From contig RCSZ01000004.1 in NCBI GenBank assembly GCA_014898425.1, forward strand, positions 744,001 to 808,000: a stretch of DNA of 64,000 nucleotides, written 5' to 3'. Position 1 is the first letter of the stretch; each line of letters begins with the position of its first letter. A program made the position numbers and the translations under genes. Under the pieces are notes generated by a model that was not told where the DNA came from, ran no database searches, and was given only the letters and a program-made list of their open reading frames with translations. This DNA is from Botryotinia globosa. Its lineage: Eukaryota; Ascomycota; Leotiomycetes; Helotiales; Sclerotiniaceae. Shown here in pieces: positions 23,145 through 33,839 of the stretch.

Positions 23145-24806
23145 TTATTTTAAAAGCGGTGTCCTGTCTTTTGACCTTCTTCTCGAGCCTGGATTTTGAA
23201 TCAAGTTCATTATCTTCTCAATTTCCTTCTTCTTTCTATTTGTAGACATAGACGCCTCAGAAACCGAGCAGTCATTGAAATCGACGTCTCGAGAATATCG
23301 AGAGTGATGTCCTGCAGGAGGTGTGTGTTTCGACGAAGAACTATCAGTCATATCTTGGGCACGTTGCTTACGGGTAGGCACTGGCTTTGATGAAGCTGGC
23401 TTCCTCGAAGAAGGTGCTTGGTCTGATGCTGAATCTCATGTTTCATTGCTTCGCCCTCGGGGATGCGTTTGTGAGATTTTAGGTCACCTCTCACTACCTG
23501 TATGGGAACGCCTCAGTAGTTGATTACACAATTTCAAACATCCTTCAAGGGTTTCATGGTCAGATTTCGTTTTTTCCCATTGAATTTTCAACGCTCGACG
23601 TTCCCTGTCTTTACCGGTTGTGTTTTTGAGATCGTCGTCTATACGCACGTACAGATCATACCGCCAATTACTCAGCGATTTAGAGGGTTTATGTGAAATT
23701 GTTGCTAGAAATTCTTTCCGTTGTTTATCTAATTCGTCGAGCGCTTCTTTAGCCTGTCGCTCGCCCTTTTCCAGCTCAGAAGCTGTAGGATGCAAGTAGT
23801 GGCGGGATGGTTCAAGAAGCATTAAACCAGGTAATTCAAACAAAAGTTTTCCCAACCATGCTTCACGTGAAGTTCCATTCAGTCGTAGCATTTCATCGGC
23901 AAGTTTAAGGCAATCACTGTAGCCATCACCAGCATTAGCAAAACACACTGCTTTACTCATCGCACTTCTCACTTTATGCATTCCTTCCCGCCTTTTCTCA
24001 AGGTTCGAATGTCCGTCGCGAAGTAATTCTTTAACTAGACTCGAGAGTTTAGACTTGCTTTTACTAACATCCCATTCTTTTTTTGATATTTCGGAGTACT
24101 TTAATTCATTATATATCTTGCGATCACGGTCATGATCAAAATTTGTATCATCCTGATAAAGGCGACATATTTTACCATTGAGCCATTGTTTCAGAAGATA
24201 GGAATAGCTTTCGAATCGAGCTTTTTGTACGTTAGACATCTCCCCACGGAGATTGAGTTTGTAAGTTCTTGCAGCTAACCATACCCAGAACTTTTCAGCT
24301 TTTAATTTCTACCCAAGATCTCTCGTCAGTATTTATTATTTGAGAAATCATGAGTAAATACTTACTTCATGCACCATCCAATCTTCCTTGCCATTGATAG
24401 AAATCATACTGTTCCAAAACCGCTTACCGAGGATATCAAGATCCGATTTATCAGGAGGTTCGTCTATAGAGCCGCACATGACACTAAACCATCGCTCGGT
24501 GAACCCACACAGAAGATTATGGTCCCAAAGCACAGAGGCTTGACAGCGTTCATTGAGAAGATTGACCCGAACAGCATTTGGGTGGGTCACACCGAAGACA
24601 AGTCTCGCAATCTTCACAGCTTTGTTGGGACTATCTTTGGAAAATTCTCCAAGTAATATCACGGACTGACCGTGCTTTTCATCTTCATCTCGAAAATGAT
24701 AATAGTTGTTGGTGTTACGTTGAAGGGCTAATTTGTAAAATATCATAGCCAAGATCTGGTGGATTGAATTACCTTTGATGCGTCTGCAATGAGGAAGTTC
24801 TCCCAA
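23145..24806 (-). CDS. Unknown multi-exon gene, helical charged protein; start unresolved
   Basis: Two introns are well supported: 24309-24365 (GTAAGT, TACTGAC branch, TAG) and 23429-23497 (GTAGTG to TTCAG). They join exons ending at 24366, 24308-23498 and 23428-23145 in one frame. The first exon is open to about 24806 but has no ATG. It begins after a CAG acceptor-like site near 24793, and a 45-nt optional intron at 24728-24772 also keeps phase, so further 5' exons probably exist. Readable segments include HEKLKAEKFWVWLAARTYKL and SREAWLGKLLFELPGLMLLE, then a long Lys/Glu-rich helical region and a Ser/Arg-rich tail. I recognise no domain. It sits at the edge of the AT-rich island and may be a member of the helical gene cluster there. 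Confidence 0.5.
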
Positions 24807-25603
24807 TTATTTATTTGTGACGGGCCATATCAGAATGCTTGTAAGAAAATTTTATCTTCGAATATTGATTTTGACATGCACCACAGCAAACATGTAAATA
24901 AGCAAAATAGCAAAAAATGCTGACTGGTCAACTGTAGATGGAAATGTTGGAGGTTGATTTGAGGGTCTCGAACACTACGTGCAACGCTTTTCGTAATCCC
25001 ATCAAATTGAAATTATGGTCAAATCAAGACGGCAAACAATAATTGAAGTTATAAGACTAAGAATGAGGGGCGCGATGAATTGTAATTAGAGCAAACGACT
25101 GACATAGAAGAAACTTAATGAATAAGAATTCAACGAATTTCATCATTTGCAATTCTTGCTGTCGCAAAATATTTCATCCAGCATTAAATACCTAGGGCAC
25201 GGTATTACAAAGAAGACCTAATCGGCTATTTCCTGGCCGATGAAGTTAGCCGAACCCCATGAGGCTCGGATTTGGGGTATCTTGCCCGCCGGCGCTTAAC
25301 TATTTATCATACGTTAGCAACAATGAACATGCAGTTATGAGTCTTATATGTGGGATTTTTGACTGCAAAGATATTAATAACTGAAGTCGTTATCGTGAAG
25401 TAGTTCTACACTTAACTTAGCCGTATTATACTCTCGTAAGAATCTGGTTTGTGCTCTTATTTCTGGGTAGAGATTTGTGCTTTATTATCTTCCCAGGAAG
25501 TGAAGGTCTACTACCTCTGACAATTCCATCGAACAAGGCTCGGATATGACTAGGGACTCAGTAAAGCATGGAGAATCCTGAGAACTGTAGTCGTACCATG
25601 CTA
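24807..25603. other. Gene-poor flank of AT-rich island
   Basis: This should contain the missing 5' part of the preceding gene. A notably GC-richer stretch around 25200-25310 (gccgatgaagttagcc ... cccgccggcgc) stands out against its AT-rich surroundings and may be a fragment of an old repeat. I cannot assign it. Confidence 0.4.
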
Positions 25604-26075
25604 CAGTCACCATGTACAGATAATAGCTGATTATCTAAATCATATCAAAAAATAGCGATTTGCTATATTTATATAATAATTTATTATTATTATTATTATT
25701 ATTTTTTTATCAAAACTTTTAAGAAGTATTATTTTTATAATAATAATTGATATTCTCAATTTTCAGATTTCAAAACTAATTGAATAATTATATTTCTATT
25801 ATGAAAAGAATATTTTATAAAAGTTTTTTAAAATTCGCTTATTTTATTAATAAATCATAGAATTTCTGAATTCTTATATTTCAAAATTATATAACATAAT
25901 ATTCAAAAAATCCTAAAAATAATTGATTCTTTTTTGGAAATTCTTGATTAAAGTTTAACAAAGTTATTTAAATATATATTAATAACTCAGGTTAAATTTT
26001 ATAGAAATTCAATTGTTTTAAGAATAAGTTTTGATATGATTTAGATGATGGACCATTATCTGTACCCTAGTACTG
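25604..26075. mobile_element. TA-flanked terminal-inverted-repeat element (MITE-like) with AT-rich interior
   Basis: The two ends form an imperfect inverted repeat of about 50 bp. Both begin CAGT directly after a TA dinucleotide (25602-25603 and 26076-26077), and both contain GTACAGATAAT and ATCTAAATCATATCAAAA reading inward. TA target duplication is the rule for Tc1/mariner-type elements. The 472-bp interior is almost entirely A and T and has no coding frame, consistent with a non-autonomous copy that has been mutated by RIP. The class is an inference from the ends only. Confidence 0.75.
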
Positions 26076-26093
26076 TAACTGTTCACTACAAGG

Positions 26094-26336
26094 TCATATA
26101 TTAGAGCCCCCGAGGAGAAAATGCGATATCACATCGAAACGTTTCTTTCTCTCATCCCATGATACGTTCGATAACCTCAAAAGTTCAATACATTTTCTCA
26201 AGTTATCAATATTGTGATCCCACATGTAGGGTTCCTTCATAGCCTTTTCGTCATGATGATCGTCGAAAATCGAATACCCTGAGACTATTGACGGGTAGGC
26301 ACTACGAGTTTCTGACCAACTTATTTTTCGGACCAA
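26094..26336 (-). CDS. Short open frame, uncertain
   Basis: An 80-codon frame with no ATG at its start, so if real it is a terminal exon or a remnant. It reads ...EPYMWDHNIDNLRKCIELLR and ends GGSNI. Its composition (charged, helical) resembles the other small genes of this island. Its stop lies 17 bp from the target site of the neighbouring inverted-repeat element, so the element may have landed in or next to its 3' end. Evidence for function is weak. Confidence 0.25.
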   Translation of the reverse strand: MVRKISWSETRSAYPSIVSGYSIFDDHHDEKAMKEPYMWDHNIDNLRKCIELLRLSNVSWDERKKRFDVISHFLLGGSNI

Positions 26337-26670
26337 TTATTAGTCAATTTACAACTCCATGGAAACGATCTGGAGATCGAAGCATCACTAACTGATATAT
26401 CAAGACGGTGCATCCAACATTGGAGGACGACTAATAAAACAACATGAAGGGAGGGTATTCATTGCTTGGAGGTATGTGTATTCAAGAAGTTAATCCTTCT
26501 CGTCTGGAAAATTTGCAATCACGAACACAAATGACAGCATGCACATTGATATATGATAAAAGGTGTGTAACTACAACGCATTATATTCCACAAGTTAAAT
26601 TTTCAATTAAAAAGTCAGGCTTTTTGTCCTACCGTGATGTCTTCCACCCAGACTCCTAGCCTATCTAATA

Positions 26671-27052
26671 TCATTGTTCAATCACTAACTCAGATATTTT
26701 TTCTATATCTTTCCTCATATTCTCTCTCCTGCCAGCAGTTTCGTTAGCCCAAGTTGAAAACTTTTGATGATCACTATCAATTAGATGACATGATTTATGA
26801 TCGCCATTCGCCGTTTCTTGGACCTTGGCTCTCTCCAGTTTGGAAAGATCAAGCTCCAGTTTGTCAAGAAATTTCCCATCCTTATCCCTCTGAGCATTGA
26901 GTCTCTACATCATGCAATCGAGATTATTCTTCGCCTGTCGATAATTTGCTGAATCATCGCGCTTGTATGGACGGAGAAGCTCGAAATCCGTGATTAGTTC
27001 GTCGACCTTCTCTAGTGATATGTCAGAACAACTTTTTCTCATGTATCGAAGT
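26671..27052 (-). pseudogene. Nonsense-interrupted member of the small helical gene family
   Basis: An exon-like frame of about 126 codons follows a good acceptor (CTTGCAG at 27053) and is interrupted by one in-frame TAG at 26905-26907. Both sides are open in the same frame: LRYMRKSCSDISLEKVDELI before, and AQRDKDGKFLDKLELDLSKL after, ending SELVIEQ. A single C to T change of a CAG codon would explain the stop, which is the RIP-type change. The segment RKSCSD...EKVDELI resembles RRSCHDEVEKLRDEI in the gene at 27748-28360. The 5' exon is not clear. Other readings, such as a shorter intact protein, cannot be excluded. Confidence 0.5.
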
Positions 27053-27747
27053 CTGCAAGGAATAAGATATATATAAACAGTGGTGTGTTTCTACGACAGT
27101 TGTAATTTGATTTGACAAAAGCTTGAAGATTGCTGATTTCCGATTTCAGTGTTCTATGTGCGATTGTTCCGAGCTGAGTGCAGGTCTGGTGGGAGCTCGA
27201 AGCTATTTAACATATTTTTAGAGTGTTAGTGCTTGATGGAATCAATAATCTTTCTCGAATCATTGCATCTCAAATCATATATCATATGCTGCGTCACAAT
27301 TCAGCATTGGAGTCACTTCCACTAGAAGAATGCGTCACAATACACTCAAAGGACTCTTCAAGTCACTGCATGATAGATTTTCATGTCATTTCTGTTAATT
27401 CTACTGGTTTAGTCACTGGAAAACGGAAACCATCACTCCTACGACAGAACTACAATATTCATAATGACTAACTCATCCATGTTAATTTAGCGCTCTATGG
27501 ACTGCTAATTTGGGTCTTGGAGTTCAGATAGTTGTGTCACAATCATATCACATATGGAACAGAGAGTCTTTAACTGGAATGCGTTCTATTGTGGACACTC
27601 GTTTCATTACTTGGAAAATCAGGCTCTAGGCTATACAATAAATTCCTCCGCTTTTGCTCTTTAGCATTTGTCACTCCATACTTCACCGAACTGTCAAAAC
27701 CGTGAAGGATTGAGAGAGGTCTGATGTGGAGCTTATTTGGAGAGATT
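27053..27747. other. Intergenic region within the island
   Basis: It probably contains the intron and lost 5' exon of the interrupted gene. No intact frame is credible here. Confidence 0.4.
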
Positions 27748-28360
27748 TTAGGATCGATGTGGATCCCTTTCGTGAGCAACGCTTCTGTAGCACTTATTTA
27801 TGACCGGCTTAATCCTGTATGCTTGCATACCATGGCCTGGCTGTAAGCGGCTGATCAACCTATCCAGATATACTCTATCCGAGAACAAACCCCACACTCT
27901 GATGCTTCCCACACCTTCAAACGTCTCAAATCTCTTTTGCAGAGCGCTCTCCAGAAAATTCTTAATAACTTGATGATCTCTTCCATTCACGGGAGCTTCA
28001 CCTTGCCCTGACCTTATTTCCCACTCTTGCTTACGTCTAAATTTAATATCTTTCTCAAGATCCTCTTTTTCGTGGATCAAGGAGTTTTCGTCACACAAGA
28101 TTTCGTCCCTCAACTTTTCGACTTCATCGTGGCAACTGCGACGAGTTTCACAGTATAGGCTGTTTGCGACGTCTCCAAGATTTCTTATCAATCTTAACAA
28201 GTCTATAATACGACCTAGGGAGAAGTCAGTATTGTTTCATTGGATAGAGAGTGTATGATGCTCTACGGGTGTATTTGGAGTGTTCCTTGTATTCAAGCTG
28301 GAGCCCAATTTCTGGCATGAGCGCTTCGAAGCTCAAATCGACAGACGGAACATCAGACAT
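27748..28360 (-). CDS. Small charged helical protein, two exons, unknown family member A
   Basis: Exons 28267-28360 and 27748-28214 are joined by a 52-nt intron (GTAGAG donor, CTAG acceptor, TACTGAC branch) and give 186 residues. The N-terminus is MSDVPSVDLSFEALMPEIGL, and the junction lies in EHSKYTRRIIDLLRLIRNL. The middle is a Glu/Lys-rich helix likely to form a coiled coil (DENSLIHEKEDLEKDIKFRR). The C-terminal part reads GVGSIRVWGLFSDRVYLDRL and ends DPHRS. No signal peptide, membrane segment or catalytic motif is seen. The gene at 30613-31020 shares the MSD start, the EHSK motif before a leucine-rich helix, and an intron near the same place, which suggests a local family. Function is unknown. 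Confidence 0.6.
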
Positions 28361-29223
28361 ATCTATATCTTTTGAGAAAATATATATCAAAAGGTGTATT
28401 TTAGAGAAATATGTCAAACTTGAAGATTAAACAAACGAAGTGTATTGATGTAATGAAGAAATACCAATGAATCGCAAGTTTGACTGGAGATGGTTCAGTC
28501 TTTTCGTGCCTTGGGTTCTGCTAAGCTTCGATGGGAATTTCCGCGTGATGTCTTGTGAGCTTTCGAATGAATATTTGATGTTTGATGTTTAAATGCTTCT
28601 GGATATTGGGAGGAATTGAAACAGACGGGGACTCAGAGTATTTATGCTCTCTTGAGCTCTCTTGTAAAAGCCTCCAGTCATTCCAAATCACTGTGTCATT
28701 TAATAAGAAAGACTTTTAAGTCACATTTTAAGAATTAAGGCCATCGCTTATTTTACATATAATGCTTTTCCGGCTAAAATATAGGATTATTCAATTTTTT
28801 ATATTCTAGTTTATTTATGATAATAAAAAATAAAATTACAAATTCTTTTAGAAAATGCACATGTTATTAATTAATTAAATGTTATAAAAAAATAAATAGA
28901 ATATTTTTTTCTATTTTTTTAAATAGGATTCGAAAATATTAAAATTAAAATCAATTTTTTTTTATAAAAATTCGTTTATTTTATATAAGAAATATATTAT
29001 ATATTAAGTTTTTTAGAAATTGTTTTATTTTAATATTACATAATTATTTAATAAAAATAATAAAAAGCATTTCCAATAAAAATAGAATTTTTCATATTTT
29101 AATTATAATTATTTATTATTTTCAGTTTTTTGGAAAAGAAAATATGAAGATTTGAATGAAATATTTAATATAATAGTTCATATAAAACCCCTCATTTTTG
29201 CAAGGATTTTGTTACATTTGTTA
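28361..29223. other. AT-rich intergenic block
   Basis: From about 28,700 the sequence is dominated by A and T with long homopolymers and no coding frame. This looks like RIP-degraded repeat DNA, but I could not define its ends. It borders the TA-flanked element that begins at 29224. Confidence 0.55.
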
Positions 29224-29642
29224 TCCCCTAGACTGCCGGCTAGCGGCGCCATATGTAGTCCGTACACTGAGTAAGAACATCAATAACTTTAATAATAATA
29301 TTGATAATAAAAAAATCAATAAATATATTGTATATGATAATTCTATTAATATAATTTCAAATGATATAGAATTTGATTCTATTGATGAAAGGATATTATA
29401 TTTAGATATTGTTTTTGTTTTGAAAATAGAGATTTGTTTCGAATTTATAAAATATATTGATTTCAATTAAAAACTTATTTTATTAATCAATTCTCAATAT
29501 TATAATATATATATATATATTTTTAAATAATAGAATTAATTATAGAATAAATGAATTTATATATGCAAATATCAAAAGATAAAGAATTGTTGAATTTGTA
29601 AGTATTTTATAATATTTAGTTATAATAAATAAGATTTATTTG

Positions 29643-29681
<39 letters not shown>

Positions 29682-30051
29682 ATATATCGAATTTAAGTTT
29701 GAAAGTTATTGGGAATATAAAGAGAGTCAAAATAGATATTATTTTATATATTTTATATTGAAAAATAGATTTTTAGAGATTTATATAAGGTATTATATAA
29801 AGGGTTATTTTTTAATACAAAAAGAGTTATATTAAAAGAAATATCGAAAATTTTAGATTAAAAAGCAATAGGTATGAAAGTATATAAGGATATTAAGAAT
29901 ACAATATTTATTTATATAATAATAATAAGTGTTTCAATAGTTATTATAGAATATAGTTCAAATGTTATAAGAATTCTTAAGATCCTGATGATTTGATTGG
30001 TCTATTAGATCCCTGCTAAGCGACGGCGCCGCTAGTTGGCAGTCTAGGGGA
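29224..30051. mobile_element. TA-flanked transposon relic with 27-bp terminal inverted repeats and an AT-rich body
   Basis: The left end 29224-29250 and the reverse complement of the right end 30025-30051 match at 25 of 27 positions. Both start TCCCCTAGACTGCC and end CTAGCGGCGCC; the only differences are GG versus AA, two RIP-type transitions. TA dinucleotides flank both ends (29222-29223, 30052-30053). The GC-rich ends contrast sharply with the 770-bp interior, which is nearly all A and T, with runs of TA around 29642-29690. No transposase is readable. The ends and TA target fit a Tc1/mariner-type element. It is either a MITE or an internally deleted, heavily mutated copy. Confidence 0.85.
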
Positions 30052-30053
30052 TA

Positions 30054-30612
30054 GGAGTGCGGTAAGCGATAGCCCCAACTCTTACTCCATAGACTTCCTA
30101 AATTTCTTCAAATGACTACGCAAACCCCCCCCATCCCCATGTAATTCGAATTATAGTTCATAATCTTCTTAGATGTCTTTCGAAACGATAGTGCCATCAA
30201 TAACAAGTCAATTTCAAAGTCAGAGGTGAAAGAAACTTTCCCCCAAGTCATATTGTAAGCAGAGTCATAAATCATCAGTCAATTTAACAAAAGTTGGACT
30301 AGAATGTTTGCTATTGTAGAAACTAAACTAGTATAAAAAGTCAGGCTATTTGTTTAACAGGAAATCCTCCACCCACGCACCTTCAGCTATCACATTACGT
30401 CCTCAGCTAACCATCATAGACGCATGGAGCCAAGAGAATCTATTAATCTTCGTCATAATGTGAAGTGAGTGTAAAGTGACTTTCCTTCTCCTCATCTTAA
30501 TGCTACTGAGACCGACTGTCGTACTCAACCCAACTGTTGAGTACTCTGTCGCAAGAAGACACAAAATCTTCATACTCTTGAATCTTAGTTGGAAGGGTTT
30601 TCAAGTAATAGT
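30054..30612. other. Intergenic region
   Basis: Normal base composition returns directly after the element. No gene is recognised before the small helical gene that ends at 30613. Confidence 0.45.
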
Positions 30613-31020
30613 CTAGTCCCTTTTTTGTGCAGCGTAAATCGAGCTTTGAGCCGTTTTATACAGCTCACTCTCTTTCCCGTGCTCCCGATACATTCTATTC
30701 ATGTGACTAATCTTCTCAGATATCACCCTCTCCTGTTCTCGTTTTCCTTCTCTGATGTTGGCTCTCGCAGAAGGGATACTTATTTTCATTTCAGTAATGT
30801 TAACTTTTAGTTGTTCTATTTTTAAAGCGCGGTCTGATTTGTTCATTCGACGAAGATTGCGGACGACGCTATCAAGCTTGATGAGTTTTGAGTGCTCAAA
30901 GGTAATATCTATACTTCCCGTCGCTAGTATCAGGTCAGTATGGTTATGTTCCTATTCTGGGATAGTTGAGGAATACTCACGGAGGGTTTTGGGTTCTGGA
31001 ATATGGAAGATGTCGGACAT
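30613..31020 (-). CDS. Small charged helical protein, two exons, unknown family member B
   Basis: Exons 30981-31020 and 30613-30923 with a 57-nt intron (GTGAGT donor, TACTGAC branch, CTAG acceptor) give 116 residues. An in-frame ATG four codons upstream (31032) is an alternative start. The N-terminus MSDIFHIPEPKTLPTGSIDI is followed by FEHSKLIKLDSVVRNLRRMN and a Lys/Glu-rich helix to the end (EQLKVNITEMKISIPSARAN, ... YAAQKRD). It shares the MSD start and the EHSK-leucine helix motif with the gene at 27748-28360, although the rest has diverged. The protein is probably entirely helical. No membrane or secretion signal is visible, and its function is unknown. Confidence 0.55.
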
Positions 31021-31032
31021 GTTGACGGACAT

Positions 31033-33839
31033 GATGATGATCGGAATGAGGATATATATTGAGTGGTCGATCTTGTAATTATTTGAAACCGACGCTGGTG
31101 CTAGTGTGTGTTTTTGAGGTGCCAGTCCGAACAAATTTGGTGCTTGTCTAGAGTCTTTGAGGGTTTCGACAGATCTCGATGAATTGGTTTTGGTTGGTTC
31201 TACTTCGAAAGTAATCAAGTTTCTTTTGAAATCGATGAGGATTCTTGATGGTTTTGGTTTTCTCTCGAAACTCGACTTTGCTTGGATTCTAAACTTTCAT
31301 TTCGAGGGAAAGCCTCAACCTATTTAAGCACTTCAAAGCAGCTCCAAGACACCTCAAAATGATTAGAACTATTGACTCTTAAATCATTTCTCGGGTGACT
31401 TGACAATGAAAAATTACCCAAACAGACTCATAACTCGACATTCGACTCATTATATATGCGCATTCCGCAAGAAAACCATAATATCCACCATTTCATTCAC
31501 GATTTCTCTCGAAAGAGTTCATATCGAGTGATTTTGGAGTTAGGGTACATTTTTCGAATAATAGTCGTCAAAATGACTCTAAGAAAGTTGGACCTCCAGT
31601 CATATTTTTCTAGATTAAAGCTCGGAGAAAGATATGAATAAACCCCCCAGTGTATCTTTGCTCAAATCACACGCCTTACCATGATAAAATTCGAGACTTC
31701 GGATCATCATATCCGATATTTCCTCGAACAATAATTTTCAAAACTTTACCTTCGAATCATTCTCGAAGTCAAAGACTTCTAATTTTAGACTTGATATCCA
31801 ATTGAACCCGTAGTCAACTTCGACTCAAGCTTTCTCAAATCATATGTAATCTTACATAGATCACTAGATCACAATAATAATTACAGAGATAGCTCATATC
31901 ATTCCTCGAACAACTCCAGCTCTCATTCACACGCCAACCCATAGATCCACCCATCGACGCATATTGAAAAGTTAGCTCGCCTTCCCGACTTCTACCCTTT
32001 CCAATTTCCCTCCATATTCCACTCTCTCGTCGAGCCACCTTCCTCTCATCAGATTTCCTCAAAAATGAACTCAATCTCCAATCCTCGAAACATCCAAACC
32101 CCCAAACATCAAAAGCACAACCCATCAAAAACTCACATATACATCCACACAAGCACTTACTCAAACACACAATCCAAAAGTCAACACCCAAAACCCCTAT
32201 CAAAGGCGCTATACATGAAAAGCTCGCACGCATCAAGAAACCAGTTCACACGAAGTTCGCACTCGAGGAATGAAGCAAGGAATTTTCAGACTCACTGTTC
32301 TTACAAAAGTATAGTTTCCCTTCTATCTCCCCAAGAAATTCACAAACTTTATTTCAACACTTCCCACCTTTCATACACATCCATATACACAATACTCCAC
32401 ACTCTACACTCCACAAAACCACGAAACACTCTTGGCGACAACAAGCTATCCTCAAACCACCCTCGAATTACCCTCCCATTACATCCTGAAATACATTCTC
32501 CCATTCTCCCACCCTCCGATCCTAATCTTACAATATTCAAAAAAAAAATTCAAACCATCAAACCATCAAACCATCAAATTATCAAACTATCAAACTATCA
32601 AACTATCAAATCATCAAATTATCAAATCATTAAATCATTAAATCATCAAACTATCAAATCATCAAATTATCAAACTATCAAACCATCAAATTATCAAACC
32701 ATCAAATTATCAAATTATCAAACTATCAAACTATCAAATCATCAAACTATCAAATCATTAAACTATCAAACCATCAAACACTCCCGCATAATACTATACA
32801 CCACAACATCAACCCACCTAATCCCCCAGCCATCTATTCCCACCCCCCTTAAAAAAGGGAGAAGTATCACCATCACGCGAACCAATCAAACCCCGTCTTA
32901 GCGAGTCAACATCTATATACCCATATACCCAAATACAAACATAGCACAGCGATTACTTAACGCAGCCCACTAATCAAAGTTGCTTATTTTACCATGAAAA
33001 CAATAGCGAGTGGCACTACCCACTCACCTACCCCCTTGTCAACTTAAGTTTCCTCCGCGATCACTCGATCCATCCATCAGACTCCCCAACACATATTCTA
33101 ATTCCCGTACCCCTCCCTATACCAACCATCTCCACATACATCAATACACAAGAAACCCACACACAGCATCTGAAAGCACATTCATAACCAAACACTAAAA
33201 TAAAATAAATAAAAAACTCCTTTGTAATTCAATTCATGATATATATGTCCCCGCCCCCAAAATTCTTTCACCCAATAATAATATCCATGACGGTATCCAT
33301 GCCATATAATTATTCTTCATTTCATCGAACCCCATACCGAATTAGAAGGAAAACCCTAGGAAGAAAAAGCCCCTAAAATAAAATAAACCGTAAATGATAG
33401 GAGTAGAATACAAGAAAATACAGTAGTCAAGTATAAACCCGATCATAACAGTCATAACCTTCGTAGCTCTATTAAGCTTTTGTTCGTTTCTTTCATCATG
33501 AATCCTTTTCATGTCTCATCGTGTGGGTATTGGGGATGGCATTCCGATCCATCCACGTAAATAAAAAACAAAGCCTGCCTGCCAAAACCAAAGATATTCT
33601 TTTTCCCAAATGTACGCCTGATGTTGTGTCGTCCAAAAATTCCAAAAAAATAAATAATAACAACGGGAGCATTATGCAAATAGTGTGATAAAAAACAATC
33701 GCCAGCCATCATCTCATAGTACAAACCAAGATCCGACCTATCCACCTCATCAAAATTCCTATCTTTACCATCCGATAATGGACTATCCCAAAGAATATAA
33801 AAAGCTTGCCTTTATGCCTAATCCTTTCCTGGTATCTGA
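31033..33839. other. Long gene-free region with C/A-rich strand bias
   Basis: About 2.8 kb without a credible gene. From 32,060 to 33,200 the plus strand is strongly C/A-rich and G-poor, which keeps a 278-codon plus-strand frame open (32065-32901). That frame is low in complexity and runs through an octamer satellite, so I do not call it a gene. Confidence 0.5.
32551..32780 (+). repeat. Octamer satellite, about 29 copies of YYATCAAA
   Basis: An almost uninterrupted run of 8-bp units, mostly CTATCAAA, TCATCAAA, CCATCAAA and TTATCAAA. Most variation is C/T at the first two positions, with a few CATTAAA units. It is preceded by an A9 run. Confidence 0.95.

Noticed and set aside
25200..25310. 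GC-richer segment in AT-rich surroundings, considered as a transposon or tRNA fragment
   Set aside because: No tRNA A or B box pattern, no frame and no paired ends could be found; mentioned only as an oddity.
29198..29470. Overlapping plus and minus frames at 29.2-29.5 kb
   Set aside because: They lie inside the left part of the inverted-repeat element, and the Asn/Ile-rich translation reflects A/T content only.
32065..32901. 278-codon plus-strand open frame
   Set aside because: Low-complexity Ser/Asn/His/Lys-rich translation that runs through the octamer satellite; the frame is open because the strand has few Gs.
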